From Cupriavidus yeoncheonensis (GTDB lineage Bacteria; Pseudomonadota; Gammaproteobacteria; Burkholderiales; Burkholderiaceae): DNA of 64,000 nt. The DNA is taken from positions 186,001 to 250,000 of the forward strand of contig NZ_CAJPUY010000003.1 of the NCBI RefSeq assembly GCF_905397275.1. Direction: 5' to 3'. Position numbers and translations under genes: made by a program. The notes beneath the pieces were generated by a model, which did no database searches, had not been told where the DNA came from, and was given only the letters and a program-made list of their open reading frames with translations. How positions within the stretch are numbered: position 1 is the stretch's first letter; each line of letters starts with the position of its first letter. Shown here in pieces: positions 9,074 through 19,828 of the stretch.

Positions 9074-11325
9074 AGCGGCTGGCGGTGTCATCCCTCTGCA
9101 TGGTCGCGGTGACGCTTTCGTCGATGGCGCTGCCTGCCCACGCCTTGCCTTCCTTCACGCAGGTCCGCGCCGACTGGCGCAGCACCGACGTTGTCATCAC
9201 CGATCGCAACGGCGAAACCGTTGCGCGCGTGCGCGACGATTTCCGCGTCCGCCGCGGCGATTGGGTCACGCTCGCGGAAACCTCGCCGGCGCTGCGTACC
9301 GCCATCGTGCTGTCGGAGGACAAGCGCTTCTACGCGCACAGCGGCGTCGACTGGCAAGGTGTGGCCGCGGCGGCCTGGGCCAATCTCTGGAACACGCGCA
9401 CGCGCGGCGCTTCCACGTTGACCATGCAGCTCGCCGGGCTGCTCGATGAAGACCTGCGCAAGCCGGCCAGCGCGGGGGAGGGCCGCAGCGTCACGCAGAA
9501 GCTGGGGCAGGCCGCCGGCGCCGCGTCGCTGGAGCGAAGCTGGGGCAAGGACCAGATCCTCGAAGCCTACCTGAACCTGGTGCCGTTCCGCGGCGAACTG
9601 GTCGGCCTGTCGGCGATGTCGCAGGCGTTGTTCGGCAAGTTCCCCGAAGGGCTGGATGCGCGTGAATCGGCGCTCGCCGTGGCGCTCGTGCGCGCACCCA
9701 ATGCGAGGGCCGCGCAAGTCGCGCGACGCGCGTGCGGGATCCTGCGGGAGATGCGCGTGCCGCGCGAATGCGAGGGGCTCGAGGGCTTTGCGCAACTGGC
9801 GCTGCTGCGTACGGGCAGTGTCGCGCAGCGCGGGACGGCGGCATCGGCATTGCCGGGGCATCTGGCACAACCACTGGCACCGCACCTGGGCCGGATGCTG
9901 GTCAGCCAGGCGCGCGCGCAAGCGGGGCCGAACGCACCCGTTCCGCCGTATCTTCGCTCGAGGCTTGATGCCGGGTTGCAGCGGGTGGCCGTGGCAAGCC
10001 TGCAGCGGCATCTGCGCGAACTGGCCGGCCGTCACGTGGAAGACGGCGCGGTGGTGGTGATCGACAACGCGAGCGGCGACGTGCTGGCCTATGTGGGCTC
10101 TTCGGGCGAACTGTCCGGCGCGGCGCAGGTGGACCATGCGCAGGCGCTGCGCCAGGCCGGCTCGACGCTGAAGCCATTCCTGTACGAGCAGGCCGTGGAA
10201 GAGCGGCGTCTGACGGCTGCCTCGCTGCTCGACGATCGCCCGGTCAACCTGCCCGTCGGCGGCGGGCTGTACGTGCCGCAGAACTACGACCATCGCTATG
10301 CCGGCTGGGTCAGTACGCGCGCCGCGCTGGCGGCGTCGCTGAACGTGCCCGCCGTGCGCACGCTGGTGATGGTGACCCCGCACCGCTTCCACAAGCGGCT
10401 GGTGGCGCTGGGGCTGCCCTTGACCGAGGCCGGGGACTACTACGGCTACAGCCTCGCGCTGGGCAGCGCGGACGTGTCGCTGCTGGCGCTGACCAATGCG
10501 TATCGGGCCCTCGCCAACGGCGGCCGCTACGGCCCGGTGCGCATGCGCGACGGCATGGCATCGGTGCCGCCGACGGCGGTGATGTCGCCGGCGGCGAGCC
10601 ATGTGATCGGCGACATCCTGTCGGACCGCCATGCGCGGGCACGGACCTTCGGTCTCGACAGCCCGCTGACCACGCGCTTCTGGACGGCGGTGAAGACCGG
10701 TACCAGCAAGGACATGCGCGATAACTGGTGCATCGGCTGGTCGCAGCGCTACACCGTGGGCGTGTGGGTCGGCAATGCCAGCGGGGCCAGCATGCACGAC
10801 GTGTCCGGCGTATCGGGCGCGGCGCCGGTCTGGCATGACCTGATGGAGGCGCTGCACCGTTCGCAGCCGAGCGTGGCCCCGGCCGCGCCGGCGGGGGTGG
10901 AGCGTGTGGCCCTGACCTTTTCCGATGACCTTGAGCCCGCGCGCGAGGAAGTGTTCCTGGCCGGCACGGCGCTCGCGCGCGTCAGTGTCGGCACATCGTC
11001 CGCGCGGTCTGGCGTGCCGGCGATCGCAAACCCGGCCGACGGGACCATTTTCGCGCTCGATCCCGACATGCCGCCGTCAGCGCAGCGCGTGTGGTTCCAC
11101 GCCGAAGGCGTGTCCGGACAGACCGCGCGCATGGTGAGCTGGCGCATGGACGGCAAGCCGCTCGGGCGCGGTGGCGAAGTGGCCTGGCTGCCATGGCCGG
11201 GCCGCCATCAGGTGGAGCTGCTGGACGCAGCAGGCAAGGTGGTGCACCGCATCGGCATCGAGGTGCGCGGCGCCGTCGTGACGCCGGGCAAGACGGAAAA
11301 GGCGCGTGAGTCAGCGCGGCGCTGA
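9070..11325 (+). CDS. pbpC: Penicillin-binding protein 1C (bifunctional transglycosylase/transpeptidase)
   Basis: This 751-residue class A PBP polymerises lipid II and cross-links peptidoglycan in the periplasm. The N-terminal membrane anchor/signal is followed by a GT51 domain with catalytic E83 in SEDKRFYAHSGVDW and the TLTMQLA motif. The transpeptidase domain has S365-T-L-K (active serine), an S-L-N motif and K542-T-G-T-S. A C-terminal PBP1C-specific domain follows (about 640-735). ATG 9070 overlaps the YhhN gene stop. The 3' end overlaps the convergent LysR gene by 15 bp. Pairing with the alpha-2-macroglobulin is a recurring arrangement. Confidence 0.95.
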   Translation: MKRLAVSSLCMVAVTLSSMALPAHALPSFTQVRADWRSTDVVITDRNGETVARVRDDFRVRRGDWVTLAETSPALRTAIVLSEDKRFYAHSGVDWQGVAAAAWANLWNTRTRGASTLTMQLAGLLDEDLRKPASAGEGRSVTQKLGQAAGAASLERSWGKDQILEAYLNLVPFRGELVGLSAMSQALFGKFPEGLDARESALAVALVRAPNARAAQVARRACGILREMRVPRECEGLEGFAQLALLRTGSVAQRGTAASALPGHLAQPLAPHLGRMLVSQARAQAGPNAPVPPYLRSRLDAGLQRVAVASLQRHLRELAGRHVEDGAVVVIDNASGDVLAYVGSSGELSGAAQVDHAQALRQAGSTLKPFLYEQAVEERRLTAASLLDDRPVNLPVGGGLYVPQNYDHRYAGWVSTRAALAASLNVPAVRTLVMVTPHRFHKRLVALGLPLTEAGDYYGYSLALGSADVSLLALTNAYRALANGGRYGPVRMRDGMASVPPTAVMSPAASHVIGDILSDRHARARTFGLDSPLTTRFWTAVKTGTSKDMRDNWCIGWSQRYTVGVWVGNASGASMHDVSGVSGAAPVWHDLMEALHRSQPSVAPAAPAGVERVALTFSDDLEPAREEVFLAGTALARVSVGTSSARSGVPAIANPADGTIFALDPDMPPSAQRVWFHAEGVSGQTARMVSWRMDGKPLGRGGEVAWLPWPGRHQVELLDAAGKVVHRIGIEVRGAVVTPGKTEKARESARR

Positions 11326-12249
11326 AGCGGGTCCGCGCGCCTTCAGGAAATCGACGAAAACACGCAGCTTGGGTGGCATCAGCAGGCGGCCCGGGTAGTA
11401 CAGGTAGAAGCCGTCGAAGGTCGGCTGCCAGTCGTCGAGGACCGTGACCAGTTCGCCCGAGGCGAGCGCCGCCGAGATGTGCGACGGAAATTCGTAGACC
11501 AGTCCGAGCCCCGCGAGCGCCGCCTGGTGCAGCATCGCTTTGTCGTTGGCGATCATCGCGGGGCGTGTCTCGACCGTGATGACGCGGCCGCCCTGCGGGC
11601 GTTCGAAGAATTCCCAGCGGTAGACCTGGCCCGTCGCGCCGAAGCGGTATTGGAGGCAGGCATGCGCGTGCAGGTCGCGCGGCGATTGCGGCGCGCCATG
11701 GCGTGCCAGGTACTCGGGCGATGCGGCCACCACGAAGCGCATCGGGCCCGTCACCGGAATGGCCACCATGTCCTGCTGCAGCGCCTCGCCGAGGCGCAGG
11801 CCGGCATCGAAGCCCTCGGCGATGAGGTCGACCAGGCGGTCGTCGGTCACGAGGTCCACGCAGATGGCCGGATAGGCGCGCATAAAGTCCGTCAGCACCG
11901 GCCGCAGCGCGATGGCCGCAGCGGTCACCGAGGAGGTCAGCCGCAGCGTGCCGGCCGGCATGTCGCGCCTTGCGCGCACGTCGTCCGTGGCAGCGCCGAT
12001 CTCGGCCAGCGCCGGCTCCACGCGCGCCAGCAGCGCCGCGCCGGCCTCGGTCAGCCCGACCCGGCGCGTGGTTCGCTGCAACAGCCGCACGCCGAGGCGG
12101 CTTTCCAGATGACGCACGGTCTGCGAGACGGCCGAGGGGCTCACGGCCAGCGCCTGCGCTGCGGCCGTGAAGCTGCCCAGGCGCGCCACGCGCACGAACG
12201 CTGCGAGCGTGGGCAGGGAATCGGCATCGATTGTGAAGTCAGGCTTCAT
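11311..12249 (-). CDS. LysR family transcriptional regulator
   Basis: This 312-residue protein has an N-terminal winged HTH at about residues 12-70 ([35 protein letters not shown]). A LysR substrate-binding domain follows and ends near FVDFLKARG. The ATG at 12249 is the first good start, although the open frame continues upstream. The gene is divergent from the aldo/keto reductase across 96 bp, the usual layout for a LysR regulator and its target. The effector is unknown. Confidence 0.92.
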   Translation of the reverse strand: MKPDFTIDADSLPTLAAFVRVARLGSFTAAAQALAVSPSAVSQTVRHLESRLGVRLLQRTTRRVGLTEAGAALLARVEPALAEIGAATDDVRARRDMPAGTLRLTSSVTAAAIALRPVLTDFMRAYPAICVDLVTDDRLVDLIAEGFDAGLRLGEALQQDMVAIPVTGPMRFVVAASPEYLARHGAPQSPRDLHAHACLQYRFGATGQVYRWEFFERPQGGRVITVETRPAMIANDKAMLHQAALAGLGLVYEFPSHISAALASGELVTVLDDWQPTFDGFYLYYPGRLLMPPKLRVFVDFLKARGPASAPR

Positions 12250-12345
12250 GATGCATGCAGCGTAGCACGCTGGTTCCGGGGCCGTCGACTGGCCATACTT
12301 GCCTGCGTTCGTCGCCGCGGGCGATGCCACTACACAGGAGCCAGC

Positions 12346-13359
<1,014 letters not shown>

Positions 13360-13419
13360 TGGCGGCGCGGGGCCTGCCGCATAATGGCGGGTCCTGAACC
13401 GTGCCCGCCGGAGTGCTGC

Positions 13420-14376
13420 ATGTCCCTGATTCCCCTCGATGCCGCCAGCACGGCGGCACGCCTGCCTTACCCCGAGCTAGCCGGGGCGATTGCCGACATG
13501 CTGGCCGAGCTGCGCGAGGGCACGGCCATGGCGCCGCCGCGCATCGCGCTGCCGGTGGGCGATGCGCAGGACGGAGCGGGCACGCTGCTGGTGATGCCCG
13601 CGCGCAACCGGCGGCTGGTGATGACCAAGAACATCACCGTGCATCCGGACAATCCGCGGCGCGGGCTGCCGAACATCCTTGGCGAAGTGGTGGTGGCCGA
13701 TGCGCATACCGGCGAGCGCGTGGCCATGCTCGACGGTCCGACGGTTACCGGCCGGCGCACGGCTGCGGTGTCATTGCTGGCTGCGCAGCGCTTTGCCGCG
13801 CAACCGGATGGCGAACTGCTCATCATCGGCGCCGGCGTGCAGGCGCAGACGCACCTGGAAGCCTTTATCGCCGGACTGCCGGTGCGCCGCGCCTGGCTGC
13901 ATTCGCGCACGCGCGACAAGGCCGAGGCGCTCGCCACGCACGCGGGCACGCTCGGCGTCGTGGTGGAGGTGGTCGATGACGTGGCTGCCGTGCTGCCGCG
14001 CGTGTCGATGGTGGTGACGGTGACATCGAGCCGCAGCCCGGTGCTGCCGGACCTCGACAGCGGCTTGTGGCGCGATGACCATTTCATCGCCGCGGTCGGC
14101 GCATTCCGTCCCGATATGTGCGAACTGCCGCCGGCACTGTGCCACGCGGCCTCGGCCAGCGGCCGGCTGCTGGCCGATACGCTGTTCGGCATCGAGGACG
14201 AGGCCGGCGACCTGCTGCAGGCCGGTATCGACTGGGCCACGGTGCAGCCGTTCGAAACCGCGATCCTGCAGGCCGAGGCTATCCGCGCGCGCGCCGGCAG
14301 CCCGCTGGTGTTCAAGAGCGTCGGCTACGCGCTTTGGGACCTTGCGGCCTGCGTCCTGGCCAGCCGGCAGGACTGA
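13420..14376 (+). CDS. Ornithine cyclodeaminase/mu-crystallin family, probable delta1-pyrroline-2-carboxylate reductase
   Basis: This 318-residue protein has the family fold. It shows the substrate-side K70 in MTKNITVHP, the segment GPTVTGRRTAAVS, and a Rossmann motif G137-A-G-V-Q. The KNITVHPDNP and GLPNILGEVV segments resemble members annotated as Pyr2C/Pip2C reductases of trans-3-hydroxyproline and lysine breakdown, rather than true ornithine cyclodeaminases. This sub-assignment is from memory and not certain. ATG 13420 follows GGAG by 6 nt; upstream codons from 13384 look non-native. It lies 60 bp downstream of the aldo/keto reductase and may be co-transcribed. Confidence 0.85.
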   Translation: MSLIPLDAASTAARLPYPELAGAIADMLAELREGTAMAPPRIALPVGDAQDGAGTLLVMPARNRRLVMTKNITVHPDNPRRGLPNILGEVVVADAHTGERVAMLDGPTVTGRRTAAVSLLAAQRFAAQPDGELLIIGAGVQAQTHLEAFIAGLPVRRAWLHSRTRDKAEALATHAGTLGVVVEVVDDVAAVLPRVSMVVTVTSSRSPVLPDLDSGLWRDDHFIAAVGAFRPDMCELPPALCHAASASGRLLADTLFGIEDEAGDLLQAGIDWATVQPFETAILQAEAIRARAGSPLVFKSVGYALWDLAACVLASRQD

Positions 14377-14704
14377 CCGGCAAGACTGTCCGGCACGCGC
14401 CGCTGCGGACTCCGGCCACATCCGGAACAGTTCTCGCGCCGGCTCAAGGCAGGACGCAATGGGTTCGCTGCAGCCGCCTGTGTAAAACCCCTTGCCTTTA
14501 AGGGTTTATCGCGCCCCACGACAAAAACGTTGCGCCAATGCTGCGGTACGGGAGGCAAAGGCCGGCCTCGATGCGATTTTATTAATGGTTAACCCTTTGT
14601 TTAGGGGAGTCCTACTATGAATCAGTGTCGTCGATGAAACAGTCCCGCTGCCGCAGGCCGGATAATGCCCTTCGGTGGTAACCCGAATGAGGAGTACGAG
14701 GACT
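14377..14704 (+). promoter_or_regulatory. Gap upstream of ompW with candidate promoter
   Basis: No gene is seen in these 328 bp. An imperfect dyad, AAACCC (14485-14490) with GGGTTT (14502-14507), has no T-tract. An AT-rich stretch begins near 14575. Within it TTAACC (14589-14594) and TACTAT (14613-14618), separated by 18 bp, could be -35 and -10 elements for ompW. Confidence 0.35.
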
Positions 14705-15430
14705 ATGAAATCGACCTATAAGAAGATGCTGGCGGCAGGCGCTGTCATGGCGCTGGCAGGTACCGCACAGGCACAATCCGCGGGCAGCAACATCGTCAGC
14801 CTGGGCTGGTTCCGCGTCATGCCGAACAGTTCGGCAGATCCGCTGACGGTGGACAGCATCAATGGCCGCCCGGTAGGCGTGACCCGCCCGAACACCGGCG
14901 CGGAAATCGAGACCGCCGACACGCTGGGCCTTGCCTTCACCCATTTCTTCACCGACAACATCTCGGGCGAGTTCGTCATCGGCATTCCGCCCAAGCATGA
15001 CGTCAAGGGCACGGGCGACTTCGCGCAGTACGGCAAGCTGGGGTCGGTCCGGCAGTGGAGCCCGGCGCTGCTGGTGAAATACCACTTCTTTGACGCCAAG
15101 ACCAAGTTCCGTCCTTACGTGGGCCTGGGCGTGAACTACACGTGGTTCTCTGACGAATCCATCACCAACCAGAATTTCGTCGACCACGCCTTTGGTATTC
15201 CCGGCGCCAAGATGAGCGCCAGCACCGACAGCTCGTGGAACCCGGTGTTCAATATCGGCGCCAACTACGCCATCACCGACAACTGGTTCGTCGGCCTGTC
15301 GGTGTCGTACCTGCCGGTGTCGACGCGTGCGACGCTCACCACGCAGGCGGGCGCCACGACGATCGTTTCGCACACCAAGATCAAGATCGATCCGGTGGTG
15401 ACGTTCCTGAACGTCGGTTACCGCTTCTGA
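14705..15430 (+). CDS. ompW: OmpW family outer-membrane protein
   Basis: This 241-residue protein has a signal peptide cleaved after AQA (about residue 23). An eight-stranded-barrel OmpW sequence follows: NIVSLGWFRVMP, a conserved ALLVKYHFF followed by FRPYVGLGVNYTWF, and a terminal aromatic residue in NVGYRF. OmpW proteins form small channels for hydrophobic compounds. ATG 14705 follows a GA-rich SD (GAGGAGTACGAGG region). The gene appears monocistronic and is closed by a strong hairpin terminator. Confidence 0.93.
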   Translation: MKSTYKKMLAAGAVMALAGTAQAQSAGSNIVSLGWFRVMPNSSADPLTVDSINGRPVGVTRPNTGAEIETADTLGLAFTHFFTDNISGEFVIGIPPKHDVKGTGDFAQYGKLGSVRQWSPALLVKYHFFDAKTKFRPYVGLGVNYTWFSDESITNQNFVDHAFGIPGAKMSASTDSSWNPVFNIGANYAITDNWFVGLSVSYLPVSTRATLTTQAGATTIVSHTKIKIDPVVTFLNVGYRF

Positions 15431-15452
15431 ATCCGGTCCGGATGCATGTATG

Positions 15453-15482
15453 AAAACGGGGCGCCTGCGGGCGCCCCGTTTT
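15453..15482. terminator. Bidirectional rho-independent terminator (ompW / copZ)
   Basis: A perfect 13-bp stem (15453-15465 with 15470-15482) has loop TGCG. It is flanked by A4 on the left and T4 on the right, so it can act on both strands. It sits between the convergent ompW and copZ genes. Confidence 0.9.
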
Positions 15483-15511
15483 GCTTGGGTCTATTGCTGG
15501 CCCGGGAGGAT

Positions 15512-15712
15512 TCAGGCCGCCGACTTCACCGGATAACCCGCTTCCTCGATGGCCGCCCGCAACGCCTGCACATCCGCACCGCTATCGACCTTGACCGACT
15601 GAGCCGGTACATCGGCCGTGACGCGTGCCGCTGGATCGACTCCCTGCACGGCACGCGTAATGGCGCCGACGCAGTGGTTGCACGACATGCCTTCGACCTG
15701 GAACTGGATCAT
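15512..15712 (-). CDS. copZ: Copper chaperone / HMA-domain metal-binding protein
   Basis: This 66-residue protein is a single heavy-metal-associated domain. It has the M-x-C-x-x-C site (MSCNHC, C11 and C14) and a typical EEAGYPV end. It would carry Cu(I) to the neighbouring CopA. The ATG at 15712 has an excellent AGGAGG eight nucleotides upstream. The gene is transcribed away from copA, and its own promoter carries a CueR-type dyad. It was too small to stand out by length but is clearly real. Confidence 0.93.
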   Translation of the reverse strand: MIQFQVEGMSCNHCVGAITRAVQGVDPAARVTADVPAQSVKVDSGADVQALRAAIEEAGYPVKSAA

Positions 15713-15765
15713 GGCTGAGACCTCCTGACGGGTTGGATTGGCGGCACGATCGCCGCGACAGGCGT

Positions 15766-15796
15766 AGTGTGAACCTTCCCATGGTGGGAAGCGCAA
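15766..15796 (-). promoter_or_regulatory. CueR-type promoter of copZ
   Basis: On the minus strand, TTGCGC (-35, 15796-15791) and CACACT (-10, 15771-15766) are separated by 19 bp. The spacer holds the dyad TTCCCACCATGGGAAGGTT. The over-long 19-bp spacer with a central dyad is the hallmark of MerR/CueR-activated promoters. Confidence 0.8.
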
Positions 15797-15850
15797 GCAA
15801 AACCGGATGCCGGACAGGGACAAGGGCAGTTGCCGGCACTCACAACATCC

Positions 15851-15881
15851 TTGACCTTCCTATGATGGTAAGGTCCATCAT
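15851..15881 (+). promoter_or_regulatory. CueR-type promoter of copA
   Basis: TTGACC (-35, 15851-15856) and CATCAT (-10, 15876-15881) are separated by exactly 19 bp. Overlapping them is the dyad ACCTTCC...GTAAGGT, matching the CueR consensus arms. The transcript would start about 25 nt before the copA ATG. Confidence 0.85.
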
Positions 15882-15912
15882 GCAGTGACCGAAACCGTGG
15901 ACAAGCCCAGCA

Positions 15913-18375
15913 ATGTCGAATGCCAGCCTTTCCCCTTCCCTGACGGGCAGCCAGGCGCCGGAGTGGCGGCTGCCGATCGACGGCATGACCTGCGCCTCGT
16001 GCGTGCGGCGTGTCGAGAATGCGCTCGCCAAGGTGCCGGGCGTGCGGGACGTTGCCGTAAACCTGGCCACCGAGCAGGCCACGCTTCACGCGGACAGCGG
16101 CGCCGTGCTGCCGGCCGCGGCCAAGGCCGTTGCCGATGCCGGCTATGACGTGCCGCGCGCGACGGTGGAACTCGATATCTCCGACATGACTTGCGCCTCC
16201 TGCGTGGGCCGCGTCGAACGCGCGCTGCGCGCGGTGCCGGGCGTGCTCGACGCGCAGGTCAACCTGGCCACCGAGCGCGCCAGCGTGACGCTGCTGCGCG
16301 GGGCCGCCGATGCCGACACGCTCGCGGCCGCCGTGACGCGTGCCGGCTACGGCGCCACGCCGGTGACGGACACATTGCCCGCTGCAGCGCCGGATGCCGC
16401 CGCGCGCGATTTCTGGAGCGGCCCCTGGCCGGTGATCATCTCGGCCGCGCTGTCCCTGCCGCTGGTGGCGCCCATGGTGCTGGAATGGTTCGGCGTGCAC
16501 TGGATGCTGCCCGCCCGGGTGCAGTGGGTGCTCGCCACGCCTGTGCAGTTCGTGTTCGGCTGGCGCTTCTATAAGGCGGGCTGGAAGGCCGTGCGCGCCG
16601 GCGCCGGCAATATGGACCTGCTGGTGGCCCTGGGCACGAGCGCGGCCTATGGCCTGTCGCTGTGGCTGATGTGGCGTTCGCCGGACGCCATGCCGCACCT
16701 CTATTTCGAAAGCGCCGCCGTGGTCATCACGCTGGTAAGGCTTGGCAAGTGGCTGGAAACGCGCGCCAAGCGCCAGACCGCCGACGCCATCCGCGCGCTC
16801 GCCGCGCTGCGGCCCGATACGGCGCGCGTGCGGCGCGGCGGGCAGGAAGTGACCGTGCCGCTGGGCTCGGTCCGCGTGGATGACGAGGTGGTGGTGCGCC
16901 CCGGCGAGCGCATCCCTGTCGATGCCGTGGTGATCGAAGGCACGAGCCACGCGGATGAATCGATGCTGACCGGCGAGAGCCTGCCCGTGCCCAAGGGCCC
17001 CGGCGACAGGCTCACCGGCGGCGCGATCAATTTTGAAGGCCTGATGGTGGCGCGCACCGTGGCGGTGGGCGCCGAGACCGTGCTGGCCCGCATCATCCGC
17101 ATGGTCGAGCACGCGCAGGCCGCCAAGGCGCCGATCCAGCGCCTGGTGGACCAGGTCAGCGCGGTATTCGTGCCCGTGGTGCTTGGCATTGCGCTGGTCA
17201 CGCTGCTCGGCTGGGGCCTGTTCGCGGGCGACTGGGAAGCGGCGCTGCTCAATGCGGTGGCAGTGCTGGTGATCGCCTGCCCGTGCGCGCTGGGGCTGGC
17301 CACGCCGACCGCGATCATGGCCGGCACCGGTGCCGGCGCGCGCGCGGGCATCCTGATCAAGGACGCCGAGGCGCTGGAGATCGCCCACCGCGTCAGCGTG
17401 GTGGCCTTCGACAAGACCGGCACGCTGACCGTGGGACGGCCGGAAGTCGTGGCCCTGCACGCCGCCAATGCGGACGAAGTGGACGATGCCGACGGCGCGC
17501 GGCTGCTGGCACGGCTGGCCGCGCTGCAGGCCGGCAGCGAGCATCCGCTGGCGCGCGCGGTGCTGAACGCGGCGCAGGCACGCGGAATCGCCGCGCCGGT
17601 CGCAACCGAGGTGCAGGCACTGCCGGGACGCGGCATTGCCGGCGTGGTCGACGGGCAGCCCCTGCAACTCGGCAGCGAACGGCTGCGCGAGGCGCTGGGT
17701 GCTGATGCGGGTACGCTGCAAGCCGTGGCCGACCGCCTGCGCGACGAGGGCCGCACGGTCTCGTGGCTGGTCGAAACGCAGCCACCGCGCGTGGCCGGCC
17801 TGGTTGCCTTTGGCGATGCCATCAAGCCGGGCGCACCCGCGGCCATCGCGCGGCTGCGCGCGGCCGGTGTGCGCACGGTGATGCTGACCGGCGACAACCG
17901 CGGCGCGGCCGCGCGCGTGGCACAGGCGCTGCGCCTGGACGAAGTGCAGGCCGAGGTGCTGCCCGAAGACAAGGCCGCGCGCGTGCGTGCGCTGGGTCAG
18001 GACGGTGCCGTGGTGGCGATGGTCGGCGATGGCATCAACGATGCGCCGGCGCTGGCCGCGGCCGATGTCGGCATTGCCATGTCGACCGGCACCGACGTGG
18101 CCATGCACGCCGCCGGGATCACGCTGATGCGCGGCGATCCCGCGCTCGTGGCCGATGCGCTGGCCGTGTCGCACCGCACCGTGCGCAAGATCCGCCAGAA
18201 CCTGTTCTGGGCGTTCTTCTACAACGTGGTGGGCATTCCGCTGGCGGCGGCAGGCTTGCTCAATCCGGTGGTCGCCGGCGCGGCCATGGCGTTCTCCAGC
18301 GTGAGCGTCGTCAGCAACGCGCTGCTGCTGCGCCGCTGGCATCCCGGTGCCGGCGAACAGGGAGACAAGGCATGA
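15913..18375 (+). CDS. copA: Cu(I)-exporting P1B-type ATPase
   Basis: This 820-residue inner-membrane pump has two N-terminal HMA domains, each with C-A-S-C (MTCASC near residues 25-30 and again near 95-105). Transmembrane helices, the C456-P-C transport site, D500-K-T-G-T (phosphorylated Asp) and G705-D-G-I-N-D-A-P (hinge) follow. CPC predicts Cu(I)/Ag(I) specificity. No strong SD precedes ATG 15913. The gene stop overlaps the cueR start by ATGA, so regulator and pump form one operon. copZ is divergent. Confidence 0.96.
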   Translation: MSNASLSPSLTGSQAPEWRLPIDGMTCASCVRRVENALAKVPGVRDVAVNLATEQATLHADSGAVLPAAAKAVADAGYDVPRATVELDISDMTCASCVGRVERALRAVPGVLDAQVNLATERASVTLLRGAADADTLAAAVTRAGYGATPVTDTLPAAAPDAAARDFWSGPWPVIISAALSLPLVAPMVLEWFGVHWMLPARVQWVLATPVQFVFGWRFYKAGWKAVRAGAGNMDLLVALGTSAAYGLSLWLMWRSPDAMPHLYFESAAVVITLVRLGKWLETRAKRQTADAIRALAALRPDTARVRRGGQEVTVPLGSVRVDDEVVVRPGERIPVDAVVIEGTSHADESMLTGESLPVPKGPGDRLTGGAINFEGLMVARTVAVGAETVLARIIRMVEHAQAAKAPIQRLVDQVSAVFVPVVLGIALVTLLGWGLFAGDWEAALLNAVAVLVIACPCALGLATPTAIMAGTGAGARAGILIKDAEALEIAHRVSVVAFDKTGTLTVGRPEVVALHAANADEVDDADGARLLARLAALQAGSEHPLARAVLNAAQARGIAAPVATEVQALPGRGIAGVVDGQPLQLGSERLREALGADAGTLQAVADRLRDEGRTVSWLVETQPPRVAGLVAFGDAIKPGAPAAIARLRAAGVRTVMLTGDNRGAAARVAQALRLDEVQAEVLPEDKAARVRALGQDGAVVAMVGDGINDAPALAAADVGIAMSTGTDVAMHAAGITLMRGDPALVADALAVSHRTVRKIRQNLFWAFFYNVVGIPLAAAGLLNPVVAGAAMAFSSVSVVSNALLLRRWHPGAGEQGDKA

Positions 18376-18821
18376 ATATCGGGCAGGCAGCGGAGGCTTC
18401 GGGCGTTTCCGCCAAGATGATCCGGCACTACGAGTCGATCGGCCTCGTCGATGCGCCGCCGCGCACCGAAGGCGGCTACCGCCGCTATGACGAGCGCGCC
18501 GTGCACACCTTGCGCTTCGTGCGGCGCGCCCGTAATCTCGGGTTCTCGCTCGACGAGATTCGCGGGCTGTTGTCGCTGTGGCATGACCGCCGACGCGCCA
18601 GCGCCGATGTGAAGGCGATGACGCTGCGGCATGTCGCCGACCTCGAAAAGCGTATTGCCGAACTCGCCGCCATGCGCGATACGTTGCGCTCGCTGGCCGA
18701 GGCGTGCAGCGGCGACGACCGGCCCGATTGCCCGATCCTTGCCGACTTCGCGCAGCCCGATCCCGATGGCCAGGCGCATTGCCATGGCCCGTACGGCGGT
18801 GCGGCGGAACACGAACAATAA
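18372..18821 (+). CDS. cueR: MerR-family copper-responsive regulator
   Basis: This 149-residue protein has a MerR HTH at the N-terminus ([21 protein letters not shown]), a dimerisation coiled coil, and the CueR metal loop C112-SGDDRPD-C120-P. The loop has the same cysteine spacing as E. coli CueR and predicts Cu(I)/Ag(I)/Au(I) sensing. An extra C-terminal tail carries H-C-H-G and further His/Glu residues. Translation is coupled to copA by the ATGA overlap. It should act on both CueR-type promoters upstream of copA and copZ. Confidence 0.94.
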   Translation: MNIGQAAEASGVSAKMIRHYESIGLVDAPPRTEGGYRRYDERAVHTLRFVRRARNLGFSLDEIRGLLSLWHDRRRASADVKAMTLRHVADLEKRIAELAAMRDTLRSLAEACSGDDRPDCPILADFAQPDPDGQAHCHGPYGGAAEHEQ

Positions 18822-18874
18822 CTGAAGCGCAGTGCCCCCGCGGCGGACGGGGCGCACCCGGAGGAGAGCCGCGG

Positions 18875-19819
18875 ATGGACAAGCCCATGACGGAAGACAC
18901 CGTTCATCCTGCCGAAGCCGGGCAATCCGCGCGCGCAGAGGCGACGGACGCGGCGCGCGGCCTGGCAGCGGTGGAAAGCCGGCAACGCATGCGCGACGGC
19001 ACGGAACTGCTGCTGCGCACGTGGGAGCCGGATCCAGACACCGGCTGCGCACCGCTGGGCGGTGTGCTGCTGGTGCACGGCCTTGCCGAGCACAGCGGCC
19101 GCTACCAGCATGTGGCCGAGATGCTGTGCGGGCTGGGCCTGCGTGTGCGCGCTTATGATCAGCGCGGCCACGGCGCCAGCGGCGGCGCGCGCATGGTGGC
19201 CGAGCATCCCGACGCCTATCTCGACGACCTCGCGGAGATCCACGATGCGGCCGTGCGCGCGTGGAACGAGCTGCCGATCCTGCTCGGCCACAGCATGGGC
19301 GGCCTGGTGGCAGCGCGCTTCGCGACCGCGCGGGTACGGCCGGTGCGCGCGCTGGTGCTGTCGTCGCCGGCACTGGCATTGCGGCTGTCGCCGGCCATGC
19401 TGGCCGTGCACCGCGTGCTGCTGACACTCGCGCCGCGGCTGCGCGTGCCGAACCCGATCGATACGCGCATGCTGTCGCACGACCCGCAGGTCGTGGCACG
19501 CTACCGTGCCGATCCGCTCGTGCAGACCACGATCACGGCGAGCGTGCTGGAGAGCTTTATCCGCGGCATGGCGCAGGCGCAGGCCGATGCGCCGCGGCTG
19601 GAAGCGCCCATGCTGATGCTGGTGGGCGGCGCGGACCGCATCGTCGATCCGGCGGGCAGCCGCACCTTCTTCGACCATGCGCCGGCCGAGCTGCGCGACG
19701 AAGTGTGGTTCGAGCAGGGCTACCACGAGATCTTCAATGAGGCCGAGCCCTTGCGCAGCGAAGTGTTCGCCGCGCTGACGGACTGGCTGCGGCGGCATCT
19801 GGTGCCGACGCAGGACTAG
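18875..19819 (+). CDS. Alpha/beta hydrolase, monoacylglycerol lipase-like (serine aminopeptidase S33 fold)
   Basis: This 314-residue protein has an oxyanion region HGLAEHSGRY and YDQRGHGASGG, a nucleophile elbow G-H-S140-M-G-G, a late Asp in GGADRIVD and a His in GYHEIFNE. The HGLAEHSGRY/GYHEIFNE pair is typical of bacterial monoglyceride lipases and lysophospholipases. The actual substrate is not determined. The ATG at 18875 follows GGAGGAGAG. It is 53 bp after cueR and could be read through from the copper operon, but there is no functional reason to link them. Confidence 0.88.
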   Translation: MDKPMTEDTVHPAEAGQSARAEATDAARGLAAVESRQRMRDGTELLLRTWEPDPDTGCAPLGGVLLVHGLAEHSGRYQHVAEMLCGLGLRVRAYDQRGHGASGGARMVAEHPDAYLDDLAEIHDAAVRAWNELPILLGHSMGGLVAARFATARVRPVRALVLSSPALALRLSPAMLAVHRVLLTLAPRLRVPNPIDTRMLSHDPQVVARYRADPLVQTTITASVLESFIRGMAQAQADAPRLEAPMLMLVGGADRIVDPAGSRTFFDHAPAELRDEVWFEQGYHEIFNEAEPLRSEVFAALTDWLRRHLVPTQD

Positions 19820-19828
19820 TGCCCTGAG

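Noticed and set aside
14485-14507. AAACCC/GGGTTT dyad as a terminator of the reductase gene
   Set aside because: The stem is short and bulged and no T-tract follows.
15709-18900. 1,063-codon open frame on the minus strand opposite copA-cueR
   Set aside because: Composition is Arg/His/Gly-rich and unlike real proteins. copA and cueR motifs on the plus strand are complete.
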